10,709 nt of DNA, taken from JAHDVS01 sp964370985 (GTDB lineage: Bacteria; Actinomycetota; Thermoleophilia; Gaiellales; Gaiellaceae). The position numbers and the translations under genes are program-made. Where the stretch lies: the NCBI GenBank assembly GCA_964370985.1, contig CAYJLE010000056.1:1-10709 (forward strand). The letters are read 5' to 3'. The notes beneath the pieces were generated by a model. That model was not told the origin of the DNA. It worked only from the letters and a program-made list of their open reading frames with translations, and ran no database searches. Each line of letters opens with the position of its first letter. Position 1 is the stretch's first letter. This document shows, one piece after another, positions 1-6,557 of the stretch.

Positions 1-891
1 GCCCTGCTCCTCGCGGCGCTCGCCGGCTACGCGCTCTCGGCGGCGGCGCTGCGCCCCGTCGAGTCGATGCGCCGCCGGGCCGAGGCGATCTCCGCGGGCG
101 AGGCCGGGGCGAGGCTGCCGGTGCCGCCCGCGGGCGACGAGATCGCCCGGCTCGGCACCACGCTCAACGACCTCCTGGCCCGGCTCGAGGAGGCGCTCGC
201 CCGCGAGCAACGCTTCGTCGCCGACGCGAGCCACGAGCTACGCACCCCGCTCGCGCTCCTGAAGGCCGAGCTCGAGCTCGCCCTGCGCAGGCCCCGCTCG
301 GCCGCCGAGCTCGAGCAAGCGCTGCGCTCCGCCGCCGCCGAGGTGGACGGGCTCGCCCGGCTCGCCGACGACCTGCTCGTGCTCGCCCGCTCCGCCCGGG
401 ACGAGCCGTGGCTCGAGCCTGCCACCGCGGACGCGCGCGAGCTGCTCCGCCGCGTCGCGGCGCGCTTCGGCCCGCGAGCGGCGGCGGCGGGCCGGGAGCT
501 GCGCGTCGACTGCCGCGGCGGGCTCTCGATCGTCGCTGACACGGCGAGGCTCGAGCAGGCGCTCGCGAACGTCGTCGAGAACGGGCTTTGCCACGGCGAG
601 GGCGCGATCGAGCTGACCGTGGTCGAGCGCGACGGGACCGTCGAGCTGCACGTGACCGACGAGGGCGGCGGCTTCCCGCCCTCCTTCCTGCCGCGCGCGT
701 TCGAGCGCTTCAGCCGCGCGGACGAGGCGCGCTCGCGGGGCGGCACCGGGCTCGGGCTCGCGATCGTGGACGCGATCGCGCGCGGCCACGGCGGCGCGGC
801 GGCCGCCGCGAACCGGCCCGGCGGCGGCGCCGACGTGTGGCTGGCGCTACCCGCCGGCGGCTCTCATCACGCTCTCACGGGCGGCGCGTAG
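1..891 (+). CDS. Sensor histidine kinase, 5'-truncated by window edge
   Basis: Membrane sensor kinase of a two-component system; its start lies left of the window and 296 residues are visible. Numbering from the first visible codon, residues 1-17 are the end of a transmembrane helix, followed by a HAMP linker opening with RPVESM at 18-23. The HisKA H-box DASHELRTPL carries the phospho-accepting histidine at residue 78. The ATPase domain has an N-box NVVENG (key Asn at 194), G1 box DEGGG from 220, an F-box FERF and G2 box GGTGLGLAIV from 247, so the kinase looks catalytically intact. The N-box has Gly where Ala is usual and the loop after it is short. The closest type is the EnvZ/BaeS-like HAMP kinase of actinobacteria. 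A response regulator gene is expected just upstream (inference). The two downstream genes follow in the same direction with gaps of 36 and 25 bases, and a PepSY protein beside such a kinase is a common pairing. The signal sensed is unknown because the sensor domain is missing. Confidence 0.93.
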   Translation, partial: ALLLAALAGYALSAAALRPVESMRRRAEAISAGEAGARLPVPPAGDEIARLGTTLNDLLARLEEALAREQRFVADASHELRTPLALLKAELELALRRPRSAAELEQALRSAAAEVDGLARLADDLLVLARSARDEPWLEPATADARELLRRVAARFGPRAAAAGRELRVDCRGGLSIVADTARLEQALANVVENGLCHGEGAIELTVVERDGTVELHVTDEGGGFPPSFLPRAFERFSRADEARSRGGTGLGLAIVDAIARGHGGAAAAANRPGGGADVWLALPAGGSHHALTGGA

Positions 892-927
892 CGTCCATCC
901 CGGCAAGCCCGGCGAAAGGAGCGACCG

Positions 928-1626
928 ATGCGAGCACGGCTGCTGACCACCCTCGCCGCCCTCGTGGCGGCCCTCGCCGCTGCGGGCGGCGCGGCGGCGG
1001 CTACACCCAGCTTCGACCCCTCGAGCTTCGTGCGCGGGGTCGACAACGAGTACTTCCCGCTCGTCCCCGGCACCGTGTACCACTACGAGGGCGTGTCGGA
1101 CGGGATCGTCGAGTACAACCGCGTGGCGGTGACGCGGAGGACGAAGACGATCCTCGGCGTCGAGTGCGTCGTCGTCCTCGACACCGTCACGGCCCGGGGC
1201 AAGCCCGTCGAGCGCACGAAGGACTGGTACGCGCAGGACCGCGCCGGCAACGTCTGGTACCTCGGCGAGGCCTCGCTCGACTACGTCGGCGGACGCTGGG
1301 TCGAGAGCGACGGCTCCTGGCAGGCCGGCGTCGACGGCGCCCAGGCCGGGATCGTGATGCTCGCGAGCCCCCGCCCCGGCACGGTCTACCGCCAGGAGTA
1401 CTACGCGGGCCACGCCGAGGACACGGCGCAGGTGCTCCGCACGCTCGCGGAGCGGACGGTGCCGTACGGCACGTTCACGGACGTCCTGCTCACGCGCGAG
1501 TGGACGCCGCTTACCCCGGGAATCTTCGAGCGCAAGCTCTACGCACGCGGCGTCGGCCTGATCGAGGTTCGTGCGACCAGGGGCGAGGTCGCGTGGACGA
1601 AGCTCGTCGCGGTCGTCCGGCGCTGA
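928..1626 (+). CDS. Secreted protein of unknown function
   Basis: Product of 232 residues. The N-terminus MRARLLTTLAALVAALAAAG is a classic Sec signal peptide, with an AAA site before Thr26 and no lipobox Cys, so export as a soluble or loosely wall-associated protein is expected. The mature part is rich in Tyr, Trp and Val and predicted mostly beta; it opens with SFDPSSFVRGVDNEYFPLVP and contains WYAQDRAGNVWYLGE, SWQAGVDGAQAGI, YRQEYYAGHAED and FTDVLLTREWTPL. I recognise it as resembling an unnamed family of secreted bacterial proteins but know no function. There are no Cys residues in the mature chain apart from the one in GVECVV, so no disulfide is expected. The start is set by AAAGGAG at 915-921, six bases before the ATG. 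It sits 36 bases after the kinase and 25 before the PepSY gene, which suggests one transcript and an envelope role. Confidence 0.85.
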   Translation: MRARLLTTLAALVAALAAAGGAAAATPSFDPSSFVRGVDNEYFPLVPGTVYHYEGVSDGIVEYNRVAVTRRTKTILGVECVVVLDTVTARGKPVERTKDWYAQDRAGNVWYLGEASLDYVGGRWVESDGSWQAGVDGAQAGIVMLASPRPGTVYRQEYYAGHAEDTAQVLRTLAERTVPYGTFTDVLLTREWTPLTPGIFERKLYARGVGLIEVRATRGEVAWTKLVAVVRR

Positions 1627-1640
1627 CTCGCAAGTAACGA

Positions 1641-1646
1641 AAGGAG
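1641..1646 (+). promoter_or_regulatory. Shine-Dalgarno that fixes the PepSY gene start
   Basis: AAGGAG lies five bases before the ATG at 1652. It decides this start over an in-frame ATG at 1571, which would overlap the previous gene and place a charged stretch before the hydrophobic segment. Confidence 0.85.
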
Positions 1647-1651
1647 ATCCC

Positions 1652-1975
1652 ATGACCAGGAAACGCACGATCGCGATCGGAGCCGGCGTCGTCGCGCTGG
1701 CCGGGCTCGCCGCCGGGGGCGGCGCGCTCGCCAGCGGCGGGGAGGGGTCGGAGATCGGGGCCGGGGCCGAGCGCGCCCGGGCCGCCGCCCTCGCCCACCT
1801 GGGCGGGGGCCAGGCCGGCTCCGTCGAGCGCGACTCCGAGGACGGCGCCGTGTGGGAGGTCGAGGTGACGAAGGCCGACGGCACGACCGCCGACGTCCGG
1901 CTGGCCGCCGACTACTCGGTCGTCGCGGTCGAGGGGGACTCGGACGAGGCCGGCGAGAGCGAAGACGAGGGCTAG
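1652..1975 (+). CDS. Small exported PepSY-domain protein
   Basis: Product of 107 residues. A basic N-terminus (MTRKR) and hydrophobic segment at about 7-28 form a signal peptide or single membrane anchor. Residues about 40-95 fit one PepSY domain: an AERARAAALAHLGGG helix, then the strands WEVEVTKADG and VRLAADYSVVAVEGD. The tail after 95 is very acidic (DSDEAGESEDEG), which might bind cations, though that is inference. PepSY domains are linked to inhibition of proteases or modulation of envelope sensors, and single-PepSY proteins of this size often sit beside two-component systems in actinobacteria. Here the kinase is two genes upstream in the same direction, so a modulator or regulon member of that system is likely. 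The gene ends 12 bases from the convergent permease gene. Confidence 0.85.
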   Translation: MTRKRTIAIGAGVVALAGLAAGGGALASGGEGSEIGAGAERARAAALAHLGGGQAGSVERDSEDGAVWEVEVTKADGTTADVRLAADYSVVAVEGDSDEAGESEDEG

Positions 1976-1987
1976 CGGCGGCGCGTG

Positions 1988-2761
1988 TCAGCCGGCGCGC
2001 TCGGCCCGGCGCAGGCTCCGCGCCGCCCACAGCGAGAGGAGTGCGAGCAGGGCCAGCACGAGCCCGAACGCGAGCGCCACGTGCACCGGATCGCCGGCGA
2101 GCAGTCCCCGGCCGGCCGTGAGCACGTACGTGACCGGGTTGACCTTCGCGACCGCGTGGATCCACCCCGAGAGCAGGTCGAGCGGCACGTACACGGGAGC
2201 GAGGAAGAGGAGGATGAACACCGGCACCTGCATCAGCGGGCCCGCCTGGATCGTGCGCAGCCGCATCGCGATCCCGCCGGACCAGAGCAGCGCGGCCACG
2301 TTCATGAGCAGCGCGAGCCCGAACAACCCGAGCAGGTCTACGGCACCGCCGCCGACCTGCATCCCTCCGATCAGCGCGATCACCGTCACGACCGACCCCG
2401 TAAACGCCCAGCGGCAGAGCGCGGCCAGCCCGTAGCCGGCCAGGACCGCGGAGCGCCGCGGCGCGGCCAGGAGCAGGCGGCGCGCGAACCCGCTCTCGAA
2501 GTCGCGGGCGATCGAGAAGCCGGTGAAGACGCCCCCGAACGACGCCGACTGGAGCAGCACGAACACGTACTGGAAAGACGTGTACCCGGCCGGGTAGTCG
2601 AAGCCCGGGAGCCGCGACACCGCGGGCAGGCCGCCCGCGAACGCCGCGAAGAAGAGCAGCGGGAAGAACAGCCCGGGCAGGACGAGCGACGGGCTCGTGA
2701 AGTACGTGTGCAGGTTGCGCCACGCGACGGCGAGCGCGACGGAGCGGTCCCGCGCGTTCAT
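1988..2761 (-). CDS. ABC-2 type exporter permease (second membrane subunit)
   Basis: Product of 257 residues and the last gene of the exporter operon. About six hydrophobic segments (roughly 26-42, 62-82, 108-135, 141-165, 177-193 and 226-247) fit the ABC-2 permease fold. Family-like landmarks are the ARDFESGFARRLLLAAPRRS loop at about 85-104, which matches the amphipathic coupling helix region, and KVNPVTYVLTAGRGLLAGDP near 206-224. The ATG at 2761 overlaps the preceding permease stop by four bases (ATGA, 2758-2761), so translation is probably coupled; a longer in-frame reading to 3700 would overlap that gene almost completely and is not used. It is related to, but clearly diverged from, the first permease, so the transporter is probably a heterodimer of membrane subunits with an ATPase dimer. 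The substrate is not deducible; drug or lipid export is typical of the family. Confidence 0.92.
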   Translation of the reverse strand: MNARDRSVALAVAWRNLHTYFTSPSLVLPGLFFPLLFFAAFAGGLPAVSRLPGFDYPAGYTSFQYVFVLLQSASFGGVFTGFSIARDFESGFARRLLLAAPRRSAVLAGYGLAALCRWAFTGSVVTVIALIGGMQVGGGAVDLLGLFGLALLMNVAALLWSGGIAMRLRTIQAGPLMQVPVFILLFLAPVYVPLDLLSGWIHAVAKVNPVTYVLTAGRGLLAGDPVHVALAFGLVLALLALLSLWAARSLRRAERAG

Positions 2762-3537
2762 GTCCGGGTCAGCCTCGCGCGCAGGGCGAGCGCCGAGCCT
2801 GCAAGTCCGAGCGCGGCCACGGCCGCGGCGACGCCGAAGCCGAGCGCGAGCGCCTGCCCGTCCCAGCCGGTGATGATCAGGCTGCGCAGCCCCTCGATCA
2901 GGTACGAAACCGGGTTGTAGGTGGCGACGCTGCGAAACCAGTCCACCTCCATCAGGTTGCGCGGGATGTTCATCGAGGAGAGGAACAGGAACGCGAAGAA
3001 GATCGGGAACGACGCCTGGATCGCCTCGCCGGAGCCGGTGCGCAGAGCGAGCATCGCCCCCAGCGCACCGAAGCCGATCGCGATCAGGACGGACAGGAGG
3101 AGGAGGACCGCGGCCCCGCCCGCCCCCGCCTCGAGCCGGACGCCGGCCGCCAGCCCGACGCCCAGGTAGACGAGCGACTGCACGAGTCCCATCGTGACCG
3201 CGCCCGCGAGATGGCCGGCGAGCAGCGAGCTGCCGCGGATCGGGGTCAGGGCGAGCCTGTTCAGGAACCCGGTCTGGATGTCCCTGGCCAGGTCGGTGCC
3301 CGCGTTCGTGGTCGTGAACAGGGCACCCTGCATGAACGCGAAGCCGAGCGCGAAGTCGAGGTAGGAGTCCGCGGGGAAGCCGGGCAGGCTCGTCGCCCGG
3401 TCGAGCCCCGACGCGTTGACCGCGAGCAGGATCAGCGGGAACACGAGCGCGGGGAAGACGTGCGCGGGCTGGCGAAACGTCCGCACGATCGAGCGTGCGG
3501 CGAGGCTCGCGATCTGCTCGACGGCTTGCGTGCTCAC
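2758..3537 (-). CDS. ABC-2 type exporter permease (first membrane subunit)
   Basis: Product of 259 residues starting at GTG. About six membrane segments (roughly 27-42, 58-80, 108-132, 142-165, 173-190 and 229-252). The cytosolic loop ARDIQTGFLNRLALTPIRGS at 84-103 and the motif NPVSYLIEGLRSLI at 208-221 are characteristic of DrrB-like ABC-2 permeases. The GTG start (3535-3537) overlaps the ATPase stop as GTGA at 3534-3537, and its own stop overlaps the next start as ATGA, so the three genes form a tightly coupled operon. The start is chosen because the protein then begins at MSTQAVEQIA, a normal cytosolic N-terminus before the first helix; reading further upstream gives Gly/Arg-rich nonsense overlapping the ATPase gene. 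It acts in the cytoplasmic membrane with the ATPase and the second permease. Confidence 0.92.
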   Translation of the reverse strand: MSTQAVEQIASLAARSIVRTFRQPAHVFPALVFPLILLAVNASGLDRATSLPGFPADSYLDFALGFAFMQGALFTTTNAGTDLARDIQTGFLNRLALTPIRGSSLLAGHLAGAVTMGLVQSLVYLGVGLAAGVRLEAGAGGAAVLLLLSVLIAIGFGALGAMLALRTGSGEAIQASFPIFFAFLFLSSMNIPRNLMEVDWFRSVATYNPVSYLIEGLRSLIITGWDGQALALGFGVAAAVAALGLAGSALALRARLTRT

Positions 3538-4514
3538 GCCCCGGCCGCCGCCGGCTCCTCCTCGGCGGCCCCCTCGAGCGTCCGCCCGGTCTTTGCGAGG
3601 AAGACGTCGTCGAGGGATGGCGTGTGGAGCTGCAGATCCACCACCCGCAGGCCGGCCGCGTCGAGCGCGCGCACCGCCCCCGCCAGTCCCTCGGCACCAC
3701 GGTCGAGCCGCACCGCGACGGCGCGCGGCGAGCCGGCGCAGGGCTCGCCGAAGGCCTCCAGCGCCGCCGCGATCGCGTCGCGGTCGGCCTCCGTGGCCGG
3801 GATCGCCTCCAGCCGGGGCCGGCCGATCTCCGCCTTCAGTTCCGCCGGGGTGCCGGCGGCGACGATCCGGCCGTGATCGATGATCCCGACGCGATCGGCG
3901 AGGACGTCCGCCTCCTCGAGATACTGCGTGGTCAGGAAGACGGTCACGCCCTCCTCGTGCGCGAGCCGTCCGACCTCGGCCCAGAGCGCGTTTCGGCTCT
4001 GCGGGTCGAGCCCGTTCGTCGGCTCGTCGAGGAACAGGATCCGGGGGCGGTGCACGAGTGCGAGCGCCAGGTCGAGCCGGCGCTTCATCCCGCCCGAGTA
4101 GCCGCCCACCTTGCGGTCGGCCGCGTCGGTCAGGCCTACGCGCTCGAGCAGATCGACCGCCCGGCGGCGGCGCTCGCCGCGGTCGAGGCCGTGCAGGGCG
4201 CACTGCAGGTGCAGGTGCTCGCGCCCGGTCAGGACCGGATCGAGCGCAGCCTCCTGGAGGGCGGCCCCGATCGCCGCCCTGACCAGAAAGCCCTCGGTGG
4301 CGACGTCGTGCCCGGCCACGCGGGCGCGGCCGGCCGTGGGCGGCAGGAGCGTGGTCAGGATCAGGACGGTCGTCGACTTGCCGGCGCCATTGGGGCCGAG
4401 GAAGCCGTAGATCTCACCGGGCTCCACACGGAGGTCGATCCCGTCCACCGCGCGGATGCCCCCCTTGAACTCGCGGACAAGACCGTCGATCTCGATGCTC
4501 CGCTCGCCCGCCAC
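3534..4514 (-). CDS. ABC exporter ATPase, DrrA (daunorubicin resistance) type
   Basis: Product of 326 residues, the nucleotide-binding subunit that powers the two permeases downstream. Walker A GPNGAGKST at 40-48, Q-loop Gln87, signature YSGGMKRR at 139-146, Walker B ILFLDEP at 159-165 with Glu164 as catalytic base, D-loop GLD at 168-170. The switch position reads LTTQYLEEAD, with Gln197 where most ABC ATPases have His; this TTQYLEEAD form is familiar from DrrA relatives. Residues from about 230 form the C-terminal extension of the family, ending in TPSLDDVFLAKTGRTLE, and an Ala/Glu-rich tail. The start is a GTG at 4512-4514 without a Shine-Dalgarno; a TAACCT hexamer (4528 to 4523) eight bases upstream would place transcription start at the GTG, that is, a leaderless mRNA. 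Resistance or lipid/glycolipid export is typical; the substrate is unknown. Confidence 0.95.
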   Translation of the reverse strand: MAGERSIEIDGLVREFKGGIRAVDGIDLRVEPGEIYGFLGPNGAGKSTTVLILTTLLPPTAGRARVAGHDVATEGFLVRAAIGAALQEAALDPVLTGREHLHLQCALHGLDRGERRRRAVDLLERVGLTDAADRKVGGYSGGMKRRLDLALALVHRPRILFLDEPTNGLDPQSRNALWAEVGRLAHEEGVTVFLTTQYLEEADVLADRVGIIDHGRIVAAGTPAELKAEIGRPRLEAIPATEADRDAIAAALEAFGEPCAGSPRAVAVRLDRGAEGLAGAVRALDAAGLRVVDLQLHTPSLDDVFLAKTGRTLEGAAEEEPAAAGA

Positions 4515-4557
4515 GGAGAGGTAGGTTACGTGCCGGGTTCACAGCGAAGGGAGATCC
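4515..4557. promoter_or_regulatory. Divergent promoter region between exporter and icd
   Basis: Only 43 bases separate the two starts. The patch TAGGTTA at 4522-4528 gives a TANNNT -10 hexamer on both strands: TAGGTT (4522-4527) for icd and TAACCT (4528 to 4523) for the ATPase gene. For icd this predicts a leader of about 23 bases containing the Shine-Dalgarno AAGGGAG at 4547-4553, four bases before the ATG. For the ATPase gene it predicts a leaderless mRNA. No convincing -35 box is visible on either side. This is motif reading only. Confidence 0.45.
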
Positions 4558-6024
4558 ATGAAGTTTCACACGACCGAGTCCGGCGCGAAGCTCGTCACGC
4601 TGATCCCGGGCGACGGCATCGGGCCGGAGGTGGTCGACTCCGCGCGGCGGATCGTCGAGGCAGCAGGCGCGCGCGTCGAGTGGGAAGAGCGCCAGGCAGG
4701 CGCGAGCGTGTTCCAACAGGGGCTCGCCACCGGCGTTCCCGACGACACGATCGAGTCGATCCGAAAGACCCGCGTCGCGCTCAAGGGGCCGCTCGAGACC
4801 CCCGTAGGCTTCGGCGAGAAGAGCGCGAACGTCACCCTGCGCAAGCTGTTCGAGACGTACGGGAACATCCGCCCGGCCCGCGAGCTGCCCGGGATCGCGA
4901 CGCCGTACTCCGGGCGCGGCATCGATCTCGTCGTCGTCCGTGAGAACGTCGAGGACCTCTATGCCGGCATCGAGCACATGCAGACCCCGGGCGTCGCCCA
5001 GTGCCTGAAGCTGATCTCGCGCAAGGGCTGCGAGAAGATCGTTCGCCTCGCGTTCGAGCTCGCCCGCGCGGAGGGCAGGACACTCGTCCACTGCGCGACC
5101 AAGTCGAACATCATGAAGCTGACCGAGGGGATGCTGAAGCGCACCTTCGAGGAGGTCGCGCCCGAATACCCGGAGATCGAGGCGCAGCACATCATCATCG
5201 ACAACTGCGCCCACCAGCTCGTGAAGCGCCCCGAGCAGTTCGACGTGATCGTGACCACGAACATGAACGGGGACATCATCAGCGACGAGTCCTCGGCGCT
5301 CGTCGGAGGCCTGGGCTTCGCGCCCTCCGCGAACATCGGCTCGGAGGTCGCGATCTTCGAGGCCGTGCACGGCTCGGCACCGAAGTACGCGGGCAAGAAC
5401 GTGATCAACCCGACGGCGCTGATCCTGTCGGCGGTGCTGATGCTGCGGCACCTCGGCGAGTTCGAGCCGGCCGCCGCGGTCGAGGGCGCGCTCCTCGCGA
5501 CGCTCGCGCAGGGCCGGACGACGCGCGACATCGCCGGCGACGACGGCTCCGCCCTCTCGACGACGGAGTTCACGGAGGCCGTGATCGGGAACCTCGGCGA
5601 GGCCCCGGCCGGCTGGGAGCCGCGCGACTACAAGCCGCTTCGGCTCCCGGACGTCTCCACCGCGCCGGACTTCGTCTCGGAGCCGTCGCGACGTGTGGTC
5701 GGGGTCGACGTGTTCGTCGAGTCCGCGCTCGGGCCGCAGGAGCTGGGTCGAAGCCTCGAGGAGAAGGCCACAGGCACCCGCCTTCGGCTGAAGGCGATCT
5801 CGAACCGCGGCACACGGGTGTACCCGCCAACGGGGGCGATGACCGACTGCATCGACCAGTGGTTCTGCCGCTTCACGCTCGGCGGCAACGGCGGGGAGCT
5901 CGCCGACGACGAGATCGCGGAGCTCGTGCGGAGGATCGGCTCGACGCACCGGTGGATGCACCTCGAGAAGCTGCAGGAGTTCCACGGCGAGGAGGGCTTC
6001 ACGAAGGCCCAGGGCGAGGACTGA
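4558..6024 (+). CDS. icd: Isocitrate dehydrogenase, NADP-type, long form with extra C-terminal domain
   Basis: Product of 488 residues. It oxidatively decarboxylates isocitrate to 2-oxoglutarate in the TCA cycle in the cytosol. By alignment from memory to E. coli Icd, substrate residues are Ser89, Asn91, Arg95 (SANVTLR), Arg105, Arg128, Tyr135 (REN-EDLYAG), and Lys182 (KSNIMK) and Asp215 from the partner subunit; metal ligands are Asp239 and Asp243 (NMNGDIISDE). The cofactor motif HGSAPKYAGKNVINP at 271-285 has Lys276-Tyr277, the pair used for NADP; NAD enzymes have Asp-Ile here. Residues from about 350 form an additional domain of some 135 residues (FVESALGPQELG, YPPTGAMTDCIDQWFCRF, RWMHLEKLQEF), as in the Thermus thermophilus and Rickettsia-type enzymes of about 480-500 residues. 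3-isopropylmalate or homoisocitrate dehydrogenase is less likely, because those lack this tail and the SxxNxxxR pattern. The ATG is supported by AAGGGAG at 4547-4553. Confidence 0.95.
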   Translation: MKFHTTESGAKLVTLIPGDGIGPEVVDSARRIVEAAGARVEWEERQAGASVFQQGLATGVPDDTIESIRKTRVALKGPLETPVGFGEKSANVTLRKLFETYGNIRPARELPGIATPYSGRGIDLVVVRENVEDLYAGIEHMQTPGVAQCLKLISRKGCEKIVRLAFELARAEGRTLVHCATKSNIMKLTEGMLKRTFEEVAPEYPEIEAQHIIIDNCAHQLVKRPEQFDVIVTTNMNGDIISDESSALVGGLGFAPSANIGSEVAIFEAVHGSAPKYAGKNVINPTALILSAVLMLRHLGEFEPAAAVEGALLATLAQGRTTRDIAGDDGSALSTTEFTEAVIGNLGEAPAGWEPRDYKPLRLPDVSTAPDFVSEPSRRVVGVDVFVESALGPQELGRSLEEKATGTRLRLKAISNRGTRVYPPTGAMTDCIDQWFCRFTLGGNGGELADDEIAELVRRIGSTHRWMHLEKLQEFHGEEGFTKAQGED

Positions 6025-6041
6025 CGCGCGCGCGGCTCGCA

Positions 6042-6047
6042 TAGAAT
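6042..6047 (+). promoter_or_regulatory. Probable -10 box of the DUF4332 gene
   Basis: TAGAAT, a good TANNNT -10 hexamer in an otherwise GC-rich 76-base gap. CTGACG at 6021-6026, overlapping the icd stop, matches four of six bases of a -35 box but with a short 15-base spacer. Transcription would start near 6054, giving a leader of about 47 bases with a hairpin at its 5' end. Confidence 0.5.
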
Positions 6048-6057
6048 GACCGCCCCC

Positions 6058-6077
6058 GGGGCGACGGGCGTTGCCCC
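6058..6077 (+). other. Hairpin between icd and the DUF4332 gene
   Basis: Arms GGGGCGAC (6058-6065) and GTTGCCCC (6070-6077) form an 8-bp stem with one G-U pair and a GGGC tetraloop. It overlaps a second, 13-base palindrome at 6051-6063. There is no following U-run. It could terminate icd transcripts, or, being just after the predicted start near 6054, cap the 5' end of the DUF4332 mRNA. Confidence 0.45.
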
Positions 6078-6090
6078 TTGCGTGCCGATT

Positions 6091-6095
6091 GGAGG
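6091..6095 (+). promoter_or_regulatory. Shine-Dalgarno that fixes the DUF4332 start
   Basis: GGAGG lies five bases before the ATG at 6101. It rules in that start over the in-frame TTG at 6071, which has no ribosome-binding site and falls inside the hairpin. Confidence 0.85.
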
Positions 6096-6100
6096 ACGCT

Positions 6101-6505
6101 ATGGCGCCACTGACCGAAGTCGAAGGGATCGGGCCCGCCTACGCCGACAAGCTCCGGGAGGCGGGTGTCGCGACCACCGACGCGCTGCTCGAGCGTGGCT
6201 GCGACCGCAAGGCCCGGCAGGCCCTCGCCGAGGCGACGGGGATCAGCGACCCCCAGATCCTGCGCTGGGTCAACCAGGTCGACCTCTTCCGGATCGACGG
6301 GGTCGGCGAGCAGTACGCCGAGTTGCTCGAGGCGGCCGGGGTCGACTCGGTCCCGGAGCTCGCGCAGCGCAACGCGGCGAACCTCCAGGCGAAGCTCGCC
6401 GAGGCGAACGCGGCCCGGAACCTGGTCCGCCAGGTTCCGGTCGAGAGCCAGGTGGCGCGGTGGATCGAGGAGGCGAAGGCGCTGCCGCGGGTCGTCACCC
6501 ACTAA
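6101..6505 (+). CDS. DUF4332 helix-hairpin-helix protein
   Basis: Product of 134 residues, cytosolic, with no signal peptide or membrane segment. It contains two helix-hairpin-helix-like units: LTEVEGIGPAYADKLREAGV at 4-23 (hairpin GIG at 9-11) and LFRIDGVGEQYAELLEAAGV at 62-81 (hairpin GVG at 67-69), each followed by a short helical bundle (LLERG, ELAQR). The C-terminal part has the family pattern RNLVRQVP-VARWIEEAKALPRVVT. This full-length match to DUF4332 is by recognition of the motif pattern. HhH units usually bind DNA backbone non-specifically, but DUF4332 has no proven activity, so DNA binding is inference. It follows icd by 76 bases with its own promoter, and it converges with the PLD-like gene, so no operon partner is evident. 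Complete, with no sign of damage. Confidence 0.9.
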   Translation: MAPLTEVEGIGPAYADKLREAGVATTDALLERGCDRKARQALAEATGISDPQILRWVNQVDLFRIDGVGEQYAELLEAAGVDSVPELAQRNAANLQAKLAEANAARNLVRQVPVESQVARWIEEAKALPRVVTH

Positions 6506-6516
6506 CCGACCACACA

Positions 6517-6557
6517 CCCCACCCCGGGGCGGGTCAGACCCGCCCTACAGGGTGGGG
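6517..6557. terminator. Nested bidirectional hairpin between convergent genes
   Basis: Inner hairpin: GGGCGGGT (6527-6534), loop CAG, ACCCGCCC (6538-6545), 8 bp perfect. Outer stem: CCCCACCC (6517-6524) with GGGTGGGG (6550-6557), also 8 bp perfect. The structure lies 12 bases after the DUF4332 stop and covers the PLD-like gene's stop codon (6545-6547) and last codons. No U-run follows on either strand, so it is a GC-rich symmetrical terminator or mRNA 3'-end structure rather than a textbook intrinsic terminator. Confidence 0.7.

Noticed and set aside
1985..2920. A 311-codon + strand open frame over the exporter permeases
   Set aside because: It is composed of Glu/Arg/Gln/His-rich residues, the mirror of hydrophobic codons on the other strand, with no domain or ribosome-binding site.
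3534..4514. Loss of function of the ATPase because the switch His is Gln
   Set aside because: The TTQYLEEAD form is familiar in DrrA relatives and all other ATPase motifs are intact, so this is a subfamily trait.
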